A DNA stretch of 28,243 bases from JAVBJV01 sp031546815 (lineage in GTDB: Bacteria > Pseudomonadota > Alphaproteobacteria > Acetobacterales > Acetobacteraceae), in assembly GCA_031546815.1 (NCBI GenBank), contig JAVBJV010000041.1, positions 1 through 28,243 of the forward strand. Direction: 5' to 3'. Shown piece by piece: positions 1 through 6,561 of the stretch. Below the pieces are notes generated by a model. That model searched no databases and was not told the DNA's origin. It saw nothing but the letters and a program-made list of their open reading frames with translations. The stretch's first letter is position 1, and the number at the start of each line of letters is the position of its first letter. Position numbers and translations under genes: made by a program.

Positions 1-382
1 TCCCCGCCCCCTTCCCGCCCTGACCCGCGCTGCCAAGCTGACCAAGCGCGCTGCCCGGGTCGGCTTCGACTGGCCTGATGCTGAATCCGTACTCGACAAA
101 CTGGCCGAGGAAACTGCCGAACTGCGCGCTGAACTGCCGCATGGCGACAAGGCGCGGCTGGCCGATGAGGTCGGCGACATGCTGTTTGTGCTCGCCAATC
201 TGGCCCGCAAGCTGGACCTGGACCCCGAAACCTGCCTGCGCGGTGCCAACGCCAAGTTCGAGCGCCGTTTCAGCGTGGTGGAAGACACAATCATTGGGTC
301 CGGCCGCACGTTGGACGAAGCATCTCTGGAAGAAATGGAAGCCGCCTGGCAGAGCGCAAAGGCGATGGAAAGGAAGAAGTAG
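1..382 (+). CDS. mazG: MazG nucleoside triphosphate pyrophosphohydrolase, C-terminal part
   Basis: The 3' end of mazG; the 5' end lies outside the window, and the frame runs from base 2 to a TAG at 380-382. MazG hydrolyses (d)NTPs to the monophosphate and pyrophosphate and acts as a house-cleaning enzyme. The visible part begins with LPALTRAAKL and RAARVGFDW, then KLAEETAEL and DEVGDMLFVLANLAR. These are the conserved helical segment and the Mg-binding E-E-x-x-E / E-x-x-D pattern of the C-terminal MazG domain. The end (TLDEASLEEMEAAW) is also typical of the family. The next gene starts on the last base of the stop codon, so the two are probably translated together. The identification is firm; the start and the N-terminal domain cannot be seen. 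Confidence 0.93.
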   Translation, partial: PRPLPALTRAAKLTKRAARVGFDWPDAESVLDKLAEETAELRAELPHGDKARLADEVGDMLFVLANLARKLDLDPETCLRGANAKFERRFSVVEDTIIGSGRTLDEASLEEMEAAWQSAKAMERKK

Positions 383-591
383 TGAACTGGAAGGATTATG
401 GCGCTCTTGTTCTGCTTTTAATGCCCCCGGCTATAATTTTTACTTTACTGGAAAACCTCTGGGGCCAGAATGATTGGCGGGTCGCGGCAATCACCATCAG
501 TGTGTTATTTATTGAATGGGGTGTATTGGGCATAGTTAACAGAACGCTCAAAACCCGCCTGCTCTCTCGCAAAGAGAGAAATGGCTTCTGA
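382..591 (+). CDS. Small two-helix membrane protein, unknown function
   Basis: A 69-residue product starting at a GTG that shares one base with the mazG stop (TAGTG). AAAGGAAG lies just upstream at good spacing, which supports translation coupled to mazG. The protein has two hydrophobic stretches, at about residues 7-24 and 33-52, separated by a short polar turn (GQNDWR), and ends in a basic tail (KTRLLSRKERNGF). This suggests a double-spanning inner-membrane protein with a cytoplasmic C-terminus. I do not recognise a family. Its last 44 bases overlap the 3' end of idi on the other strand, so one of the two ends has probably drifted or the acquired block landed very close. It could be a spurious frame, but the ribosome site and hydrophobic pattern argue that it is real. 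Confidence 0.55.
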   Translation: MNWKDYGALVLLLMPPAIIFTLLENLWGQNDWRVAAITISVLFIEWGVLGIVNRTLKTRLLSRKERNGF

Positions 592-1144
592 ACTCAGCTG
601 ATGGATGATTGCGCAGGCGCGCCCATTCGATTTTAAACCAGGGCGTAAAGATCTCCGGCGTGGCCATAATTTCCTGATCCAGTGCATCTGGTGTCACATA
701 ACGAAATGCAGCGATTTCAGTGGGGTTGGAAGTTGGCAGCACATCACTGACGCCAGTGTAAACCCAGCAAAGCTCTCGTTCGCTGCCTATATCTTCAAAC
801 TGGGCATCGTACTGAAATTTGAATTGATAGCTAAGGGCACATTGTAGCCCCAGCTCCTCATCAAGCCGCCGTTGAGTGGCAACTTCCATTGCCTCTCCAC
901 GTCTGGGATGGCTGCAACAGGTATTGGACCAGAATCCAGGCCACAGGCGTTTCCTGCTGGCGCGTTGCTGCAGAAGCAGCTCACCTTTTGAATTGAAAAC
1001 GAACAGTGAAAAGGCGCGGTGTAACAAGCCCGGCCCATCATGCACTGATGCTTTGTCAAGAAACCCAATTTCCTGGTCAGCTGTATCAACCAGGATGAGT
1101 GGTTCATCATCAAATGAGACTATTATCCCAGTTATCACGTCCAA
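548..1144 (-). CDS. idi: Isopentenyl-diphosphate delta-isomerase, type I
   Basis: Interconverts isopentenyl and dimethylallyl diphosphate in the cytosol, feeding isoprenoid chain elongation. The 198-residue protein is a Nudix-fold type I enzyme. It has the active-site cysteine in NTCCSHP (about residues 74-80), the Nudix-like helix GEAMEVATQRRLDEELGL (83-100) and the acidic catalytic position in ERELCWVY (Glu124). The NTCCSHP form resembles eukaryotic enzymes, whereas E. coli has NSVCGHP. The start is TTG at 1144, with AGAGG four bases upstream; a GTG at 1138 has better spacing and is equally possible. G+C is near 50 percent in sampled lines, clearly below the neighbours. It is divergent from the squalene synthase gene across an A+T-rich gap. 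The MEP pathway (see ispDF) already makes both isomers, so this gene would balance rather than supply precursors. Its position suggests it serves the synthase beside it. Confidence 0.92.
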   Translation of the reverse strand: MDVITGIIVSFDDEPLILVDTADQEIGFLDKASVHDGPGLLHRAFSLFVFNSKGELLLQQRASRKRLWPGFWSNTCCSHPRRGEAMEVATQRRLDEELGLQCALSYQFKFQYDAQFEDIGSERELCWVYTGVSDVLPTSNPTEIAAFRYVTPDALDQEIMATPEIFTPWFKIEWARLRNHPSAEFRSHFSLCERAGGF

Positions 1145-1216
1145 AAAACCTCTAAAACTGAATTAATTCACAAAATGACAAGCATCCAGTGCAGTATTAT
1201 CGGCATGTCATAGGGG

Positions 1217-1228
1217 GTAAAAATTTAC
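1217..1228. promoter_or_regulatory. GTAA-N4-TTAC dyad, copy 1 (possible operator)
   Basis: GTAAAAATTTAC: five pairs of dyad symmetry around two central bases. The same GTAA-N4-TTAC frame recurs at 1313-1324, with centres 96 bp apart. Two matching dyads between divergent genes fit a regulator acting on both. The surrounding DNA is so A+T-rich that chance is a real alternative. Confidence 0.25.
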
Positions 1229-1312
1229 AACCAATAAATAGCGTAAACTTTTATATTTATATATTGAATCTGGCATATTTTTATGGATATCTATTCGCAA
1301 ATACACACATGA

Positions 1313-1324
1313 GTAAATTATTAC
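1313..1324. promoter_or_regulatory. GTAA-N4-TTAC dyad, copy 2 (possible operator)
   Basis: GTAAATTATTAC: the second copy of the dyad, 95 bp upstream of the synthase start codon. Same caution as copy 1. Confidence 0.25.
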
Positions 1325-1418
1325 CTAATGCAATGGCATGTATTCCTAAGTATGTTAACTTTTTATACGGTAATTTTGGATATAAAGCCGTTTGTTTACA
1401 GGCTGGGGCGATAAATAG

Positions 1419-2492
1419 ATGTCGATTTTGCCACTGAATTCATTTAGCGATGACGTGATCAAAAGCGCCATTCAGCAGCAGAATAGTATTCTGGCCAAGG
1501 TTTCCAGAACCTTTGCGCTGACCATCCCGCAACTGCCTGAAACCTTACGTACGGTGGTGGCAAACGCCTATCTCCTGTGTCGTGTCGCAGATACGATCGA
1601 AGATGAAAGCATGCTGTCTATCGCGGACAAGGGAGTGCACGAGCGTGCATTTCTGGATGCTGTGACAGGACGGGTAGAGGTTGGTGCGTTCGTTGCAGCC
1701 CTGGCACCAGAACTTTCTGCCAGCACCCCCAAAGCTGAACACGATTTAGTTGCCCTGCTACCTGTAGTGCTGACGGTGACACAGAGTTTCGGCGCAATTC
1801 AGCGACAAGCCATCGTTACGTGCCTGGAAGTGATGTCACGTGGCATGCATGATTTCCAGAAATTTGCCAGTTTGCAAGGGCTGGAGTCATCCCGAGACCT
1901 TGATCGGTACTGCTATTGCGTGGCGGGTGTAGTCGGGGAAATGCTGACGACACTGCTGATTGACTATGAACCTCTGCTGGCACCGCAGTCCGCAACAATG
2001 ATGCGCCTGGCTGTTTCCTTTGGCCAAGGGTTGCAGATGACCAATATCCTGAAAGATCAGTGGGAGGACCGCGAACGTGGCGTTTGCTGGCTTCCCCAGG
2101 ATGTTTTCGCCCGATATGGCGTTGATCCGGGTATGGTGCACCATGGCGCGCGCAGTGATGGGTATGTTTGCGCGATGAATGAACTTATCGGCGTCGCGCA
2201 TGCATATCTCCGGCATGCCATAGACTACACATTGATGGTGCCGACCCGGCATGTAGGATTTCGCCGTTTCTGCCTGTGGAGCATTGGCCTTGCCTTGCTG
2301 ACACTCCGCAAACTGCACCGGAATTTGAATTATAACAGCGGCGAGCAAGTGAAAATTTCACGTATGGCCGTGAAGAGCACAATCGCGTTGACGACCACGA
2401 TGGAGCGCTGCAATCCAGTTATACAATGGAGCTTTGCGCTGTTGGGGCGTGGCCTGCCACTATCCGCCATTGCCCCGCGTGGTACAGATTAG
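1419..2492 (+). CDS. Squalene synthase-type (squalene/phytoene synthase family) prenyltransferase
   Basis: A 357-residue head-to-head prenyl synthase of the trans-isoprenyl diphosphate synthase superfamily. The expected reaction is condensation of two farnesyl diphosphates to presqualene diphosphate and on to squalene. The first Asp-rich motif is DTIED (residues 58-62), preceded by SRTFALTIPQLP and AYLLCRVA. The second is NILKDQWEDRERG (209-221), followed by WLPQDVF. The W-L-P-Q stretch and the 357-residue length (bacterial CrtB and HpnC/D proteins are nearer 280-310) favour farnesyl-diphosphate farnesyltransferase over phytoene synthase, but family alone does not settle the substrate. No NADPH site can be identified by eye. 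The ribosome site is weak (GGGGCG, 8 bases before the ATG). G+C is near 50 percent, like idi and unlike the flanks, which suggests joint transfer. It could instead make a C30 carotenoid precursor. Confidence 0.85.
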   Translation: MSILPLNSFSDDVIKSAIQQQNSILAKVSRTFALTIPQLPETLRTVVANAYLLCRVADTIEDESMLSIADKGVHERAFLDAVTGRVEVGAFVAALAPELSASTPKAEHDLVALLPVVLTVTQSFGAIQRQAIVTCLEVMSRGMHDFQKFASLQGLESSRDLDRYCYCVAGVVGEMLTTLLIDYEPLLAPQSATMMRLAVSFGQGLQMTNILKDQWEDRERGVCWLPQDVFARYGVDPGMVHHGARSDGYVCAMNELIGVAHAYLRHAIDYTLMVPTRHVGFRRFCLWSIGLALLTLRKLHRNLNYNSGEQVKISRMAVKSTIALTTTMERCNPVIQWSFALLGRGLPLSAIAPRGTD

Positions 2493-2551
2493 GCAGGCGT
2501 TATTGCTGCCACTGTCGGGGCATATAACCCGGCCCTATCCGCGTCCCAACC

Positions 2552-3331
2552 TCACCCCGGCGTAGCCGCCGAACCAGCCAGCAAGCCCCCGTCGATATTC
2601 AGCTCTGTCCCCGTCAGATAGGTTGCTTCGTCCGACGCGAGCATGGCGGCGATGGCCGCAACTTCCTCGGGCAATCCAAATCGCTTGAGGGGCGTATCAG
2701 CCACCAATGCCTGCATCCGAGCCTCTCTGTCCGGTCCGGTGCCGAGCATCGGTTCCCACATCGGGGTCAGAATGGCGGCCGGGTGGATCGAATTGCAGCG
2801 GATTTTCCAGCCCTTCTGGGCACAATACAGCGCCACGCTTTTCGTATGATTCCGAATGGCCGCCTTGGACGAGGCATAGGCCGCAGCCAGCGGAATCCCC
2901 ACCAGCCCCGAACGGGACGAGATATTGATGATCGACCCCGCCCCCCGCGCTTTCATCGCCCCGATCGCATAACGGCAACCAAGAAACGTCCCGTCGAGGT
3001 TCGTCCGGTGCACGTCCTGCCAATCTGCCAGGCCGGCATGCTCGGGGTCGTGTGCCACAGGACCATCTTCAAACCCGGTGATGCCAGCGTTATTGACCAC
3101 CACATCCACGGCGGGCACCCGTTCGGCAAGCCGCAACCAGTGGGCCTCCTCACGCACGTCGAGCTTTTCAAACTGGCACCCAAGCTCTGCAGCGGTTGTC
3201 ACACCGGCAGCTTCGTCCCGATCGGTCACGATGACACGGCCGCCTTCAGCGTGGAAACGGCTGGCAATCGCACGGCCGATACCGCGCGCAGCGCCGGTCA
3301 CAACGCACGTTTTTCCATTCAGTCTTTGCAT
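2552..3331 (-). CDS. Short-chain dehydrogenase/reductase (SDR)
   Basis: A classical 259-residue SDR that oxidises or reduces a hydroxyl/keto group with NAD(P). It has the cofactor glycine motif TGAARGIG (12-19), an acidic Asp after the second strand (VTDRDE, suggesting NAD preference), NNAG (80-83) and the catalytic Ser139-Tyr152-Lys156 set in NISSRSG and YASSK. The C-terminal LTGTELNIDGG is standard. The segment around RNHTKSVALYCA and SIHPAAILTPMW resembles SDRs often annotated as hydroxysteroid or cyclohexadienediol dehydrogenases. The substrate cannot be assigned. ATG start with AAGG seven bases upstream, 9 bp after the inositol-monophosphatase stop. It is the last gene of the long minus-strand cluster and converges on the squalene synthase gene; no clear hairpin terminator is visible in the 59-bp gap. 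Confidence 0.9.
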   Translation of the reverse strand: MQRLNGKTCVVTGAARGIGRAIASRFHAEGGRVIVTDRDEAAGVTTAAELGCQFEKLDVREEAHWLRLAERVPAVDVVVNNAGITGFEDGPVAHDPEHAGLADWQDVHRTNLDGTFLGCRYAIGAMKARGAGSIINISSRSGLVGIPLAAAYASSKAAIRNHTKSVALYCAQKGWKIRCNSIHPAAILTPMWEPMLGTGPDREARMQALVADTPLKRFGLPEEVAAIAAMLASDEATYLTGTELNIDGGLLAGSAATPG

Positions 3332-3340
3332 GGGAATACC

Positions 3341-4180
3341 TTAAGCTGTGGGTGTTGGCCCCAAGAGCGTATCGCGCAATATCAACCAGCTATCCCGATC
3401 TGTCGCACAGATCAAACCGCCATCGTGCAGCAACGGGTCATAGGGGGACCCATCGAACCGCGCAGCATACCCTCCGGCCTCTTCGTGGATCAGCACACCA
3501 GCCGCATGGTCCCACGGCATCTGCCGCCAATACAGCTGGAAATGTGCATGCCCCGCCGCCAGCATTCGGTATTGATGCGCCGAGCAGCGATAATCCCACG
3601 CCGCCGCAATCTGCGGCAGGTTGGTCAGCAGCCGGGTCTTCAACATATCGGGCAGAAATCGCCACGACACATTCCCGGCCATCTGCGCCAGAGGCACAGG
3701 TGCCGCAACCCGCAACCGCACACGCGGGAACGACGCCCCTTCCCGCCATGCGCCTTCACCACGCACCGCCATGACGTGGTCTTTCGCGACCGGGTCGTAA
3801 ATCACCCCGCCAACAGTTCTGCCCTTCGACAGCACCGCCACCATCACGCCGAACAACGGCAGACCCGCCGCGTAGTTCGCCGTGCCATCGATCGGGTCGA
3901 TCACGAAGGCAAGCTCGGCCCCGGCCAGTTGCGCCAGCAGTTCGGGATGGGCGGAAACGGCTTCCTCGCCAATCACCAGCGCCTGCGGAAAGGCCTGTTT
4001 CAGCGCGTGGGTGATGGCGCGTTCGGCGGCTTCGTCGGCCACTGTTACAAGGTCCAGCGGACCGGTTTTGGCGTGCACCGCATCACCCGGCAAACGACCG
4101 AACAACGGCATGATCTCGGTTTCCGCCGCACCTTCAAGAATATGGGCAACGCGCTGAATATCCAGCATTGAAAAGATCAT
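3341..4180 (-). CDS. Inositol monophosphatase family protein
   Basis: A Mg-dependent, Li-sensitive-type phosphomonoesterase of the FIG/IMPase superfamily; related bacterial members act on inositol phosphate, histidinol phosphate or PAP. Metal ligands are seen in GEE (71-73), DPIDGT (95-100) and PWDHAAG (Asp224). The 279-residue length is slightly above the usual 260-270. The start is the ATG at 4180, which forms a 4-base ATGA overlap with the hflX stop; a second ATG at 4168 is possible. The open frame continues upstream to 4498, but that extension is antisense-like low-quality sequence inside hflX and is rejected. Its place behind hflX suggests co-expression rather than a shared pathway. HisN-like histidinol phosphatase activity cannot be excluded. 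Confidence 0.9.
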   Translation of the reverse strand: MIFSMLDIQRVAHILEGAAETEIMPLFGRLPGDAVHAKTGPLDLVTVADEAAERAITHALKQAFPQALVIGEEAVSAHPELLAQLAGAELAFVIDPIDGTANYAAGLPLFGVMVAVLSKGRTVGGVIYDPVAKDHVMAVRGEGAWREGASFPRVRLRVAAPVPLAQMAGNVSWRFLPDMLKTRLLTNLPQIAAAWDYRCSAHQYRMLAAGHAHFQLYWRQMPWDHAAGVLIHEEAGGYAARFDGSPYDPLLHDGGLICATDRDSWLILRDTLLGPTPTA

Positions 4181-5508
4181 GATACGCGCTCGAAGCGTGC
4201 CCGGTTGGCGGAAGATATCCTGACACGCATATACAACCCAGTTTCCTCGTTGCGCTGTTCCAGCACCTCGGCGTGCTCGTGCAGCCACGCAATGCGTGCG
4301 CCATCGCCGTGGTCCAGCGTGTATTCCACGACCTCCAGCCCCGCCGCGATGGCTGTATCGATGGCGGCTTTCAGGGCATCCAGCCCCTCGCCGCTCAGCG
4401 CGGAAACCGCGATGCTGCCTTCGGATCGCACCGGCACTTCGGCAATGCCACCCAGCAGATCGGCCTTGTTCATCACTTCCAGCGTGCGGTTGCGCCATTG
4501 CGCATCCAGCGTGCCGTCGCGCGCCAGACTGTCCAGCACGGCCAGCACGTCCTCGCGCTGGGCGGCGGTGTCCGGGTGGGCGGCGTCGCGCACATGCAGG
4601 ATCAGATCGGCCTGGGCGACTTCTTCCAGCGTGGCGCGGAAGGCCGCCACCAGTTCGGTCGGCAGCGAGCTGATGAACCCCACCGTGTCCGACATGATCA
4701 CGTTACGCCCGGACGGCAGTTTCAGCCCGCGCATCGTGGGGTCCAGCGTTGCGAAAAGCTGGTCCTGCGCATACACGCCCGCACCGGTGATCGCGTTGAA
4801 CAGAGTCGATTTACCCGCATTGGTGTAACCCACCAGCGCGACAATCGGATACGGCACCTTGCTGCGCGCCGAGCGATGCAGCCCGCGCGTGCGACGCACC
4901 TGGTCAAGGTCTTTCTTCAGCCGGATAATGCGGTCGTCGATCAGGCGTCGATCGATTTCAATCTGGCTTTCCCCCGGCCCGCCCATGAACCCGAAGCCAC
5001 CGCGCTGGCGTTCCAGATGGGTCCAGGCACGCACCAGCCGGGTGCGCTGGTATTCCAGATGCGCCAGTTCAACCTGCAGCGTGCCTTCGCGGGTTTGCGC
5101 GCGTTCGCCGAAGATCTCCAGAATCAGCCCGGTGCGGTCGATGACCTTGCAGCCCCAGGCACGCTCCAGATTGCGCTGCTGCACGGGCGACAGGGTCGCG
5201 TCCACAATGGCGACGCCGATATTGTTCTCGGTAATGGCGGTATGCGCGATCTCGACCTGACCGCTGCCCAGCAGCATGGCCGGACGCGTCGAGCGCAATG
5301 GAAAAATCGCCGTATAGCGGATGGAAACGCCGATCGACTCCGCAAGCCCTACGGCTTCGGCCAGTCGCGCTTCGGCGACGCGTGTTCCGACGGATGGACT
5401 TGGTCTCTCCCAGGGTAGAATAACGGCCGCATTGGTCGGCTCGGGTTTTGTTGGGGCCGGCGCGCGACGGTTTGTCGCGCGCGCGCCCTGGTCGGGATCT
5501 TCACTCAA
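4177..5508 (-). CDS. hflX: Ribosome-associated GTPase HflX
   Basis: A 443-residue GTPase that binds the 50S subunit and in other bacteria splits stalled or hibernating ribosomes. It has an N-terminal HflX domain (about 45-200, with LLGSGQ, ERAQTREGTLQVELA and GFGFMGGPGESQ). The G domain follows, with G1 GYTNAGKST (227-235), G3 DTVGF (274-278) and G4 NKAD (347-350). A short C-terminal region follows. The start is taken as TTG at 5508, overlapping the hfq stop by 8 bases; no in-frame ATG occurs before the conserved core, so a TTG start coupled to hfq is the best reading. The hfq-hflX pairing is classical. The first 30 residues are Pro/Ala/Arg-rich and not conserved. Confidence 0.96.
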   Translation of the reverse strand: MSEDPDQGARATNRRAPAPTKPEPTNAAVILPWERPSPSVGTRVAEARLAEAVGLAESIGVSIRYTAIFPLRSTRPAMLLGSGQVEIAHTAITENNIGVAIVDATLSPVQQRNLERAWGCKVIDRTGLILEIFGERAQTREGTLQVELAHLEYQRTRLVRAWTHLERQRGGFGFMGGPGESQIEIDRRLIDDRIIRLKKDLDQVRRTRGLHRSARSKVPYPIVALVGYTNAGKSTLFNAITGAGVYAQDQLFATLDPTMRGLKLPSGRNVIMSDTVGFISSLPTELVAAFRATLEEVAQADLILHVRDAAHPDTAAQREDVLAVLDSLARDGTLDAQWRNRTLEVMNKADLLGGIAEVPVRSEGSIAVSALSGEGLDALKAAIDTAIAAGLEVVEYTLDHGDGARIAWLHEHAEVLEQRNEETGLYMRVRISSANRARFERVS

Positions 5509-5830
5509 GGTCGAAATCAGCCATCGGATCCTTGTGTGCGATTGTCAGTGTCGAGCCAGATGCAGGTGCCGTCGTGGCTCCGGCTTCGCCCGCAACCTTG
5601 GTCGGGTCGAACAACTGGATCGGCGCGCCCGGCATGACCGTGCTGATCGCATGCTTGTAGACCAACTGTGTGTGGCCATCCCGGCGCAGCAGCACCGAGA
5701 AATTATCAAACCAGGTAATGATGCCCTGAAGTTTGACCCCGTTAACAAGGAAGACCGTTACGGGCGTCTTGTTCTTGCGAACGTTATTCAGGAACACGTC
5801 CTGTACGTTCTGCGATTTTTCGTTAGCCAC
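5501..5830 (-). CDS. hfq: RNA chaperone Hfq
   Basis: An Sm-like hexameric RNA chaperone that promotes pairing of small RNAs with mRNAs. The 109-residue protein has the Sm1 region (NVQDVFLNNVRKNKTPVTVF) and the Sm2 signature YKHAIST. It also has the distal-face VNGVKLQG and the FDNFSVLLRRDG segment characteristic of Hfq. The C-terminal extension is Ala/Thr/Gly-rich and ends in an acidic tip (DPMADFDLE), as in Hfq proteins with a nucleic-acid-mimic tail. The start is GTG at 5830, preceded by AAAGGA at good spacing and giving the family-typical N-terminus ANEKSQNVQ. The frame stays open to 5890, but that upstream part lacks family similarity. A hairpin and A-rich tract lie directly before the ribosome site. 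It overlaps hflX by 8 bases. Confidence 0.97.
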   Translation of the reverse strand: MANEKSQNVQDVFLNNVRKNKTPVTVFLVNGVKLQGIITWFDNFSVLLRRDGHTQLVYKHAISTVMPGAPIQLFDPTKVAGEAGATTAPASGSTLTIAHKDPMADFDLE

Positions 5831-5837
5831 AACTTTG

Positions 5838-5871
5838 TCCTTTATTTTTGGCCGGATACAAACTCCCGGCC
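5838..5871 (-). promoter_or_regulatory. hfq leader hairpin with A-rich tract at the ribosome site
   Basis: On the minus strand, GGCCGG (5871-5866) pairs with CCGGCC (5855-5850) around a 10-base loop. It is followed at once by AAAAATAAAGGA, which contains the hfq Shine-Dalgarno sequence. There is no U-run after the stem, so it is not a terminator. The A-rich stretch next to a stem is the kind of site Hfq's distal face prefers, which suggests autoregulation as known for E. coli hfq. The hairpin is seen; the regulatory role is inferred. Confidence 0.45.
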
Positions 5872-5925
5872 ACCGATGGAACCTGCCCAACGGATCAAAG
5901 CCGGTCTCTTAGCGCCTGTAGCGTG

Positions 5926-6561
5926 TCAGGCAAAGACCTCGGCGAGGTCTTTCAACGTCCGAAAATGGATATCCGGCATGCAATAAGCGGCCCCCCCGTC
6001 ATGTTCTGCTGCCCCCACCAGCACAGCTGTGCATCCGGCAGCACGCGCGGTATCCATATCTATTTTCGTATCGCCAACGAACCAAACATGCTTTGACGGC
6101 TGAATGCCAGAATTTTCCAGCGCCATCAGCACAGGTTTTGCGCTGGGTTTATCGGCAGTTGCATCCCCCGCCCCGACAAGCGCGCCGAAGTATCCATCAA
6201 CCTGCAGGTGCCGTGCTTCGTCGCGCAGGAATGGGCCGTTCTTGTTCGACACAACGCCCTGATACCGCTCAGCCCGCGCCACAGCCTGCAAGGCCGTGTC
6301 CGCATCCGGCAGCAATACCGTGGTTTGCAGATGCACCTGTTCAACCGCCGCACGGAAGATATCGCGCGCGCGTTCCCAGTCGGCGCCGAACATCTCGGGG
6401 AAGGTATCGCGCATCGAACGGCGTGCCCGCTGGCGCACTTCCTCGACCGACCATACCGGTTGACCAAACGCCGCAAGCGCCGCGTTCATCCCTTCGGCGA
6501 CCGAGCTCCACGCATTGACCAGCGTGTTATCCCAGTCCCACAGAACGGCGCGCGGTATCAT
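5926..6561 (-). CDS. HAD-superfamily hydrolase, phosphoglycolate-phosphatase-like
   Basis: A 211-residue cytosolic phosphatase of HAD subfamily IA. Motif I is DWDNT (nucleophile Asp9, acid Asp11), motif II SNKNG (Ser105), motif III the Lys in ADKPSAKP (Lys138) and motif IV GDTKID (Asp164, Asp168). The segment between motifs I and II is the helical cap (about 15-85). The substrate is unknown; Gph/PpaX-like small phosphometabolites are plausible. Its start overlaps the stop of the aminotransferase gene by 4 bases (ATGA), so the two are coupled. A gap of 95 bp to hfq follows, the largest break in the minus-strand cluster and a likely place for a separate hfq promoter. Confidence 0.9.
   Translation of the reverse strand: MIPRAVLWDWDNTLVNAWSSVAEGMNAALAAFGQPVWSVEEVRQRARRSMRDTFPEMFGADWERARDIFRAAVEQVHLQTTVLLPDADTALQAVARAERYQGVVSNKNGPFLRDEARHLQVDGYFGALVGAGDATADKPSAKPVLMALENSGIQPSKHVWFVGDTKIDMDTARAAGCTAVLVGAAEHDGGAAYCMPDIHFRTLKDLAEVFA

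Larger units (their letters stand above)
1145..1418. other. A+T-rich divergent intergenic region between idi and squalene synthase
   Basis: 274 bp with no convincing gene. G+C is around 30 percent across the middle (18 of 60 bases at 1201-1260), against more than 60 percent in most of the window. It must hold the promoters for idi (leftward) and the synthase (rightward). Many TATA-like hexamers occur, so no single -10 box can be chosen. It contains the perfect palindrome GAATTAATTC at 1160-1169 and two GTAA-N4-TTAC dyads at 1217-1228 and 1313-1324. An 82-codon open frame at 1189-1437 has a low-complexity, non-protein-like composition and runs into the synthase start, so I do not count it as a gene. 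Confidence 0.7.

Noticed and set aside
1189..1437. An 82-codon open frame in the A+T-rich gap
   Set aside because: Low-complexity composition and overlap with the synthase start; open only because the region has few stops in that frame.
2783..4171. A 462-codon open frame on the plus strand
   Set aside because: It lies antisense to the SDR and inositol-monophosphatase genes, is rich in His, Arg, Gln and Pro, and shows no family motif. It is a typical shadow frame of G+C-rich coding DNA.
4181..4498. N-terminal extension of the inositol-monophosphatase frame
   Set aside because: The added residues are Arg/Gly-rich, overlap hflX fully and are outside the family; the ATGA overlap gives a clear start.
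4273..5418. A 381-codon plus-strand open frame
   Set aside because: Antisense to hflX, whose motifs are complete; the composition is shadow-like.
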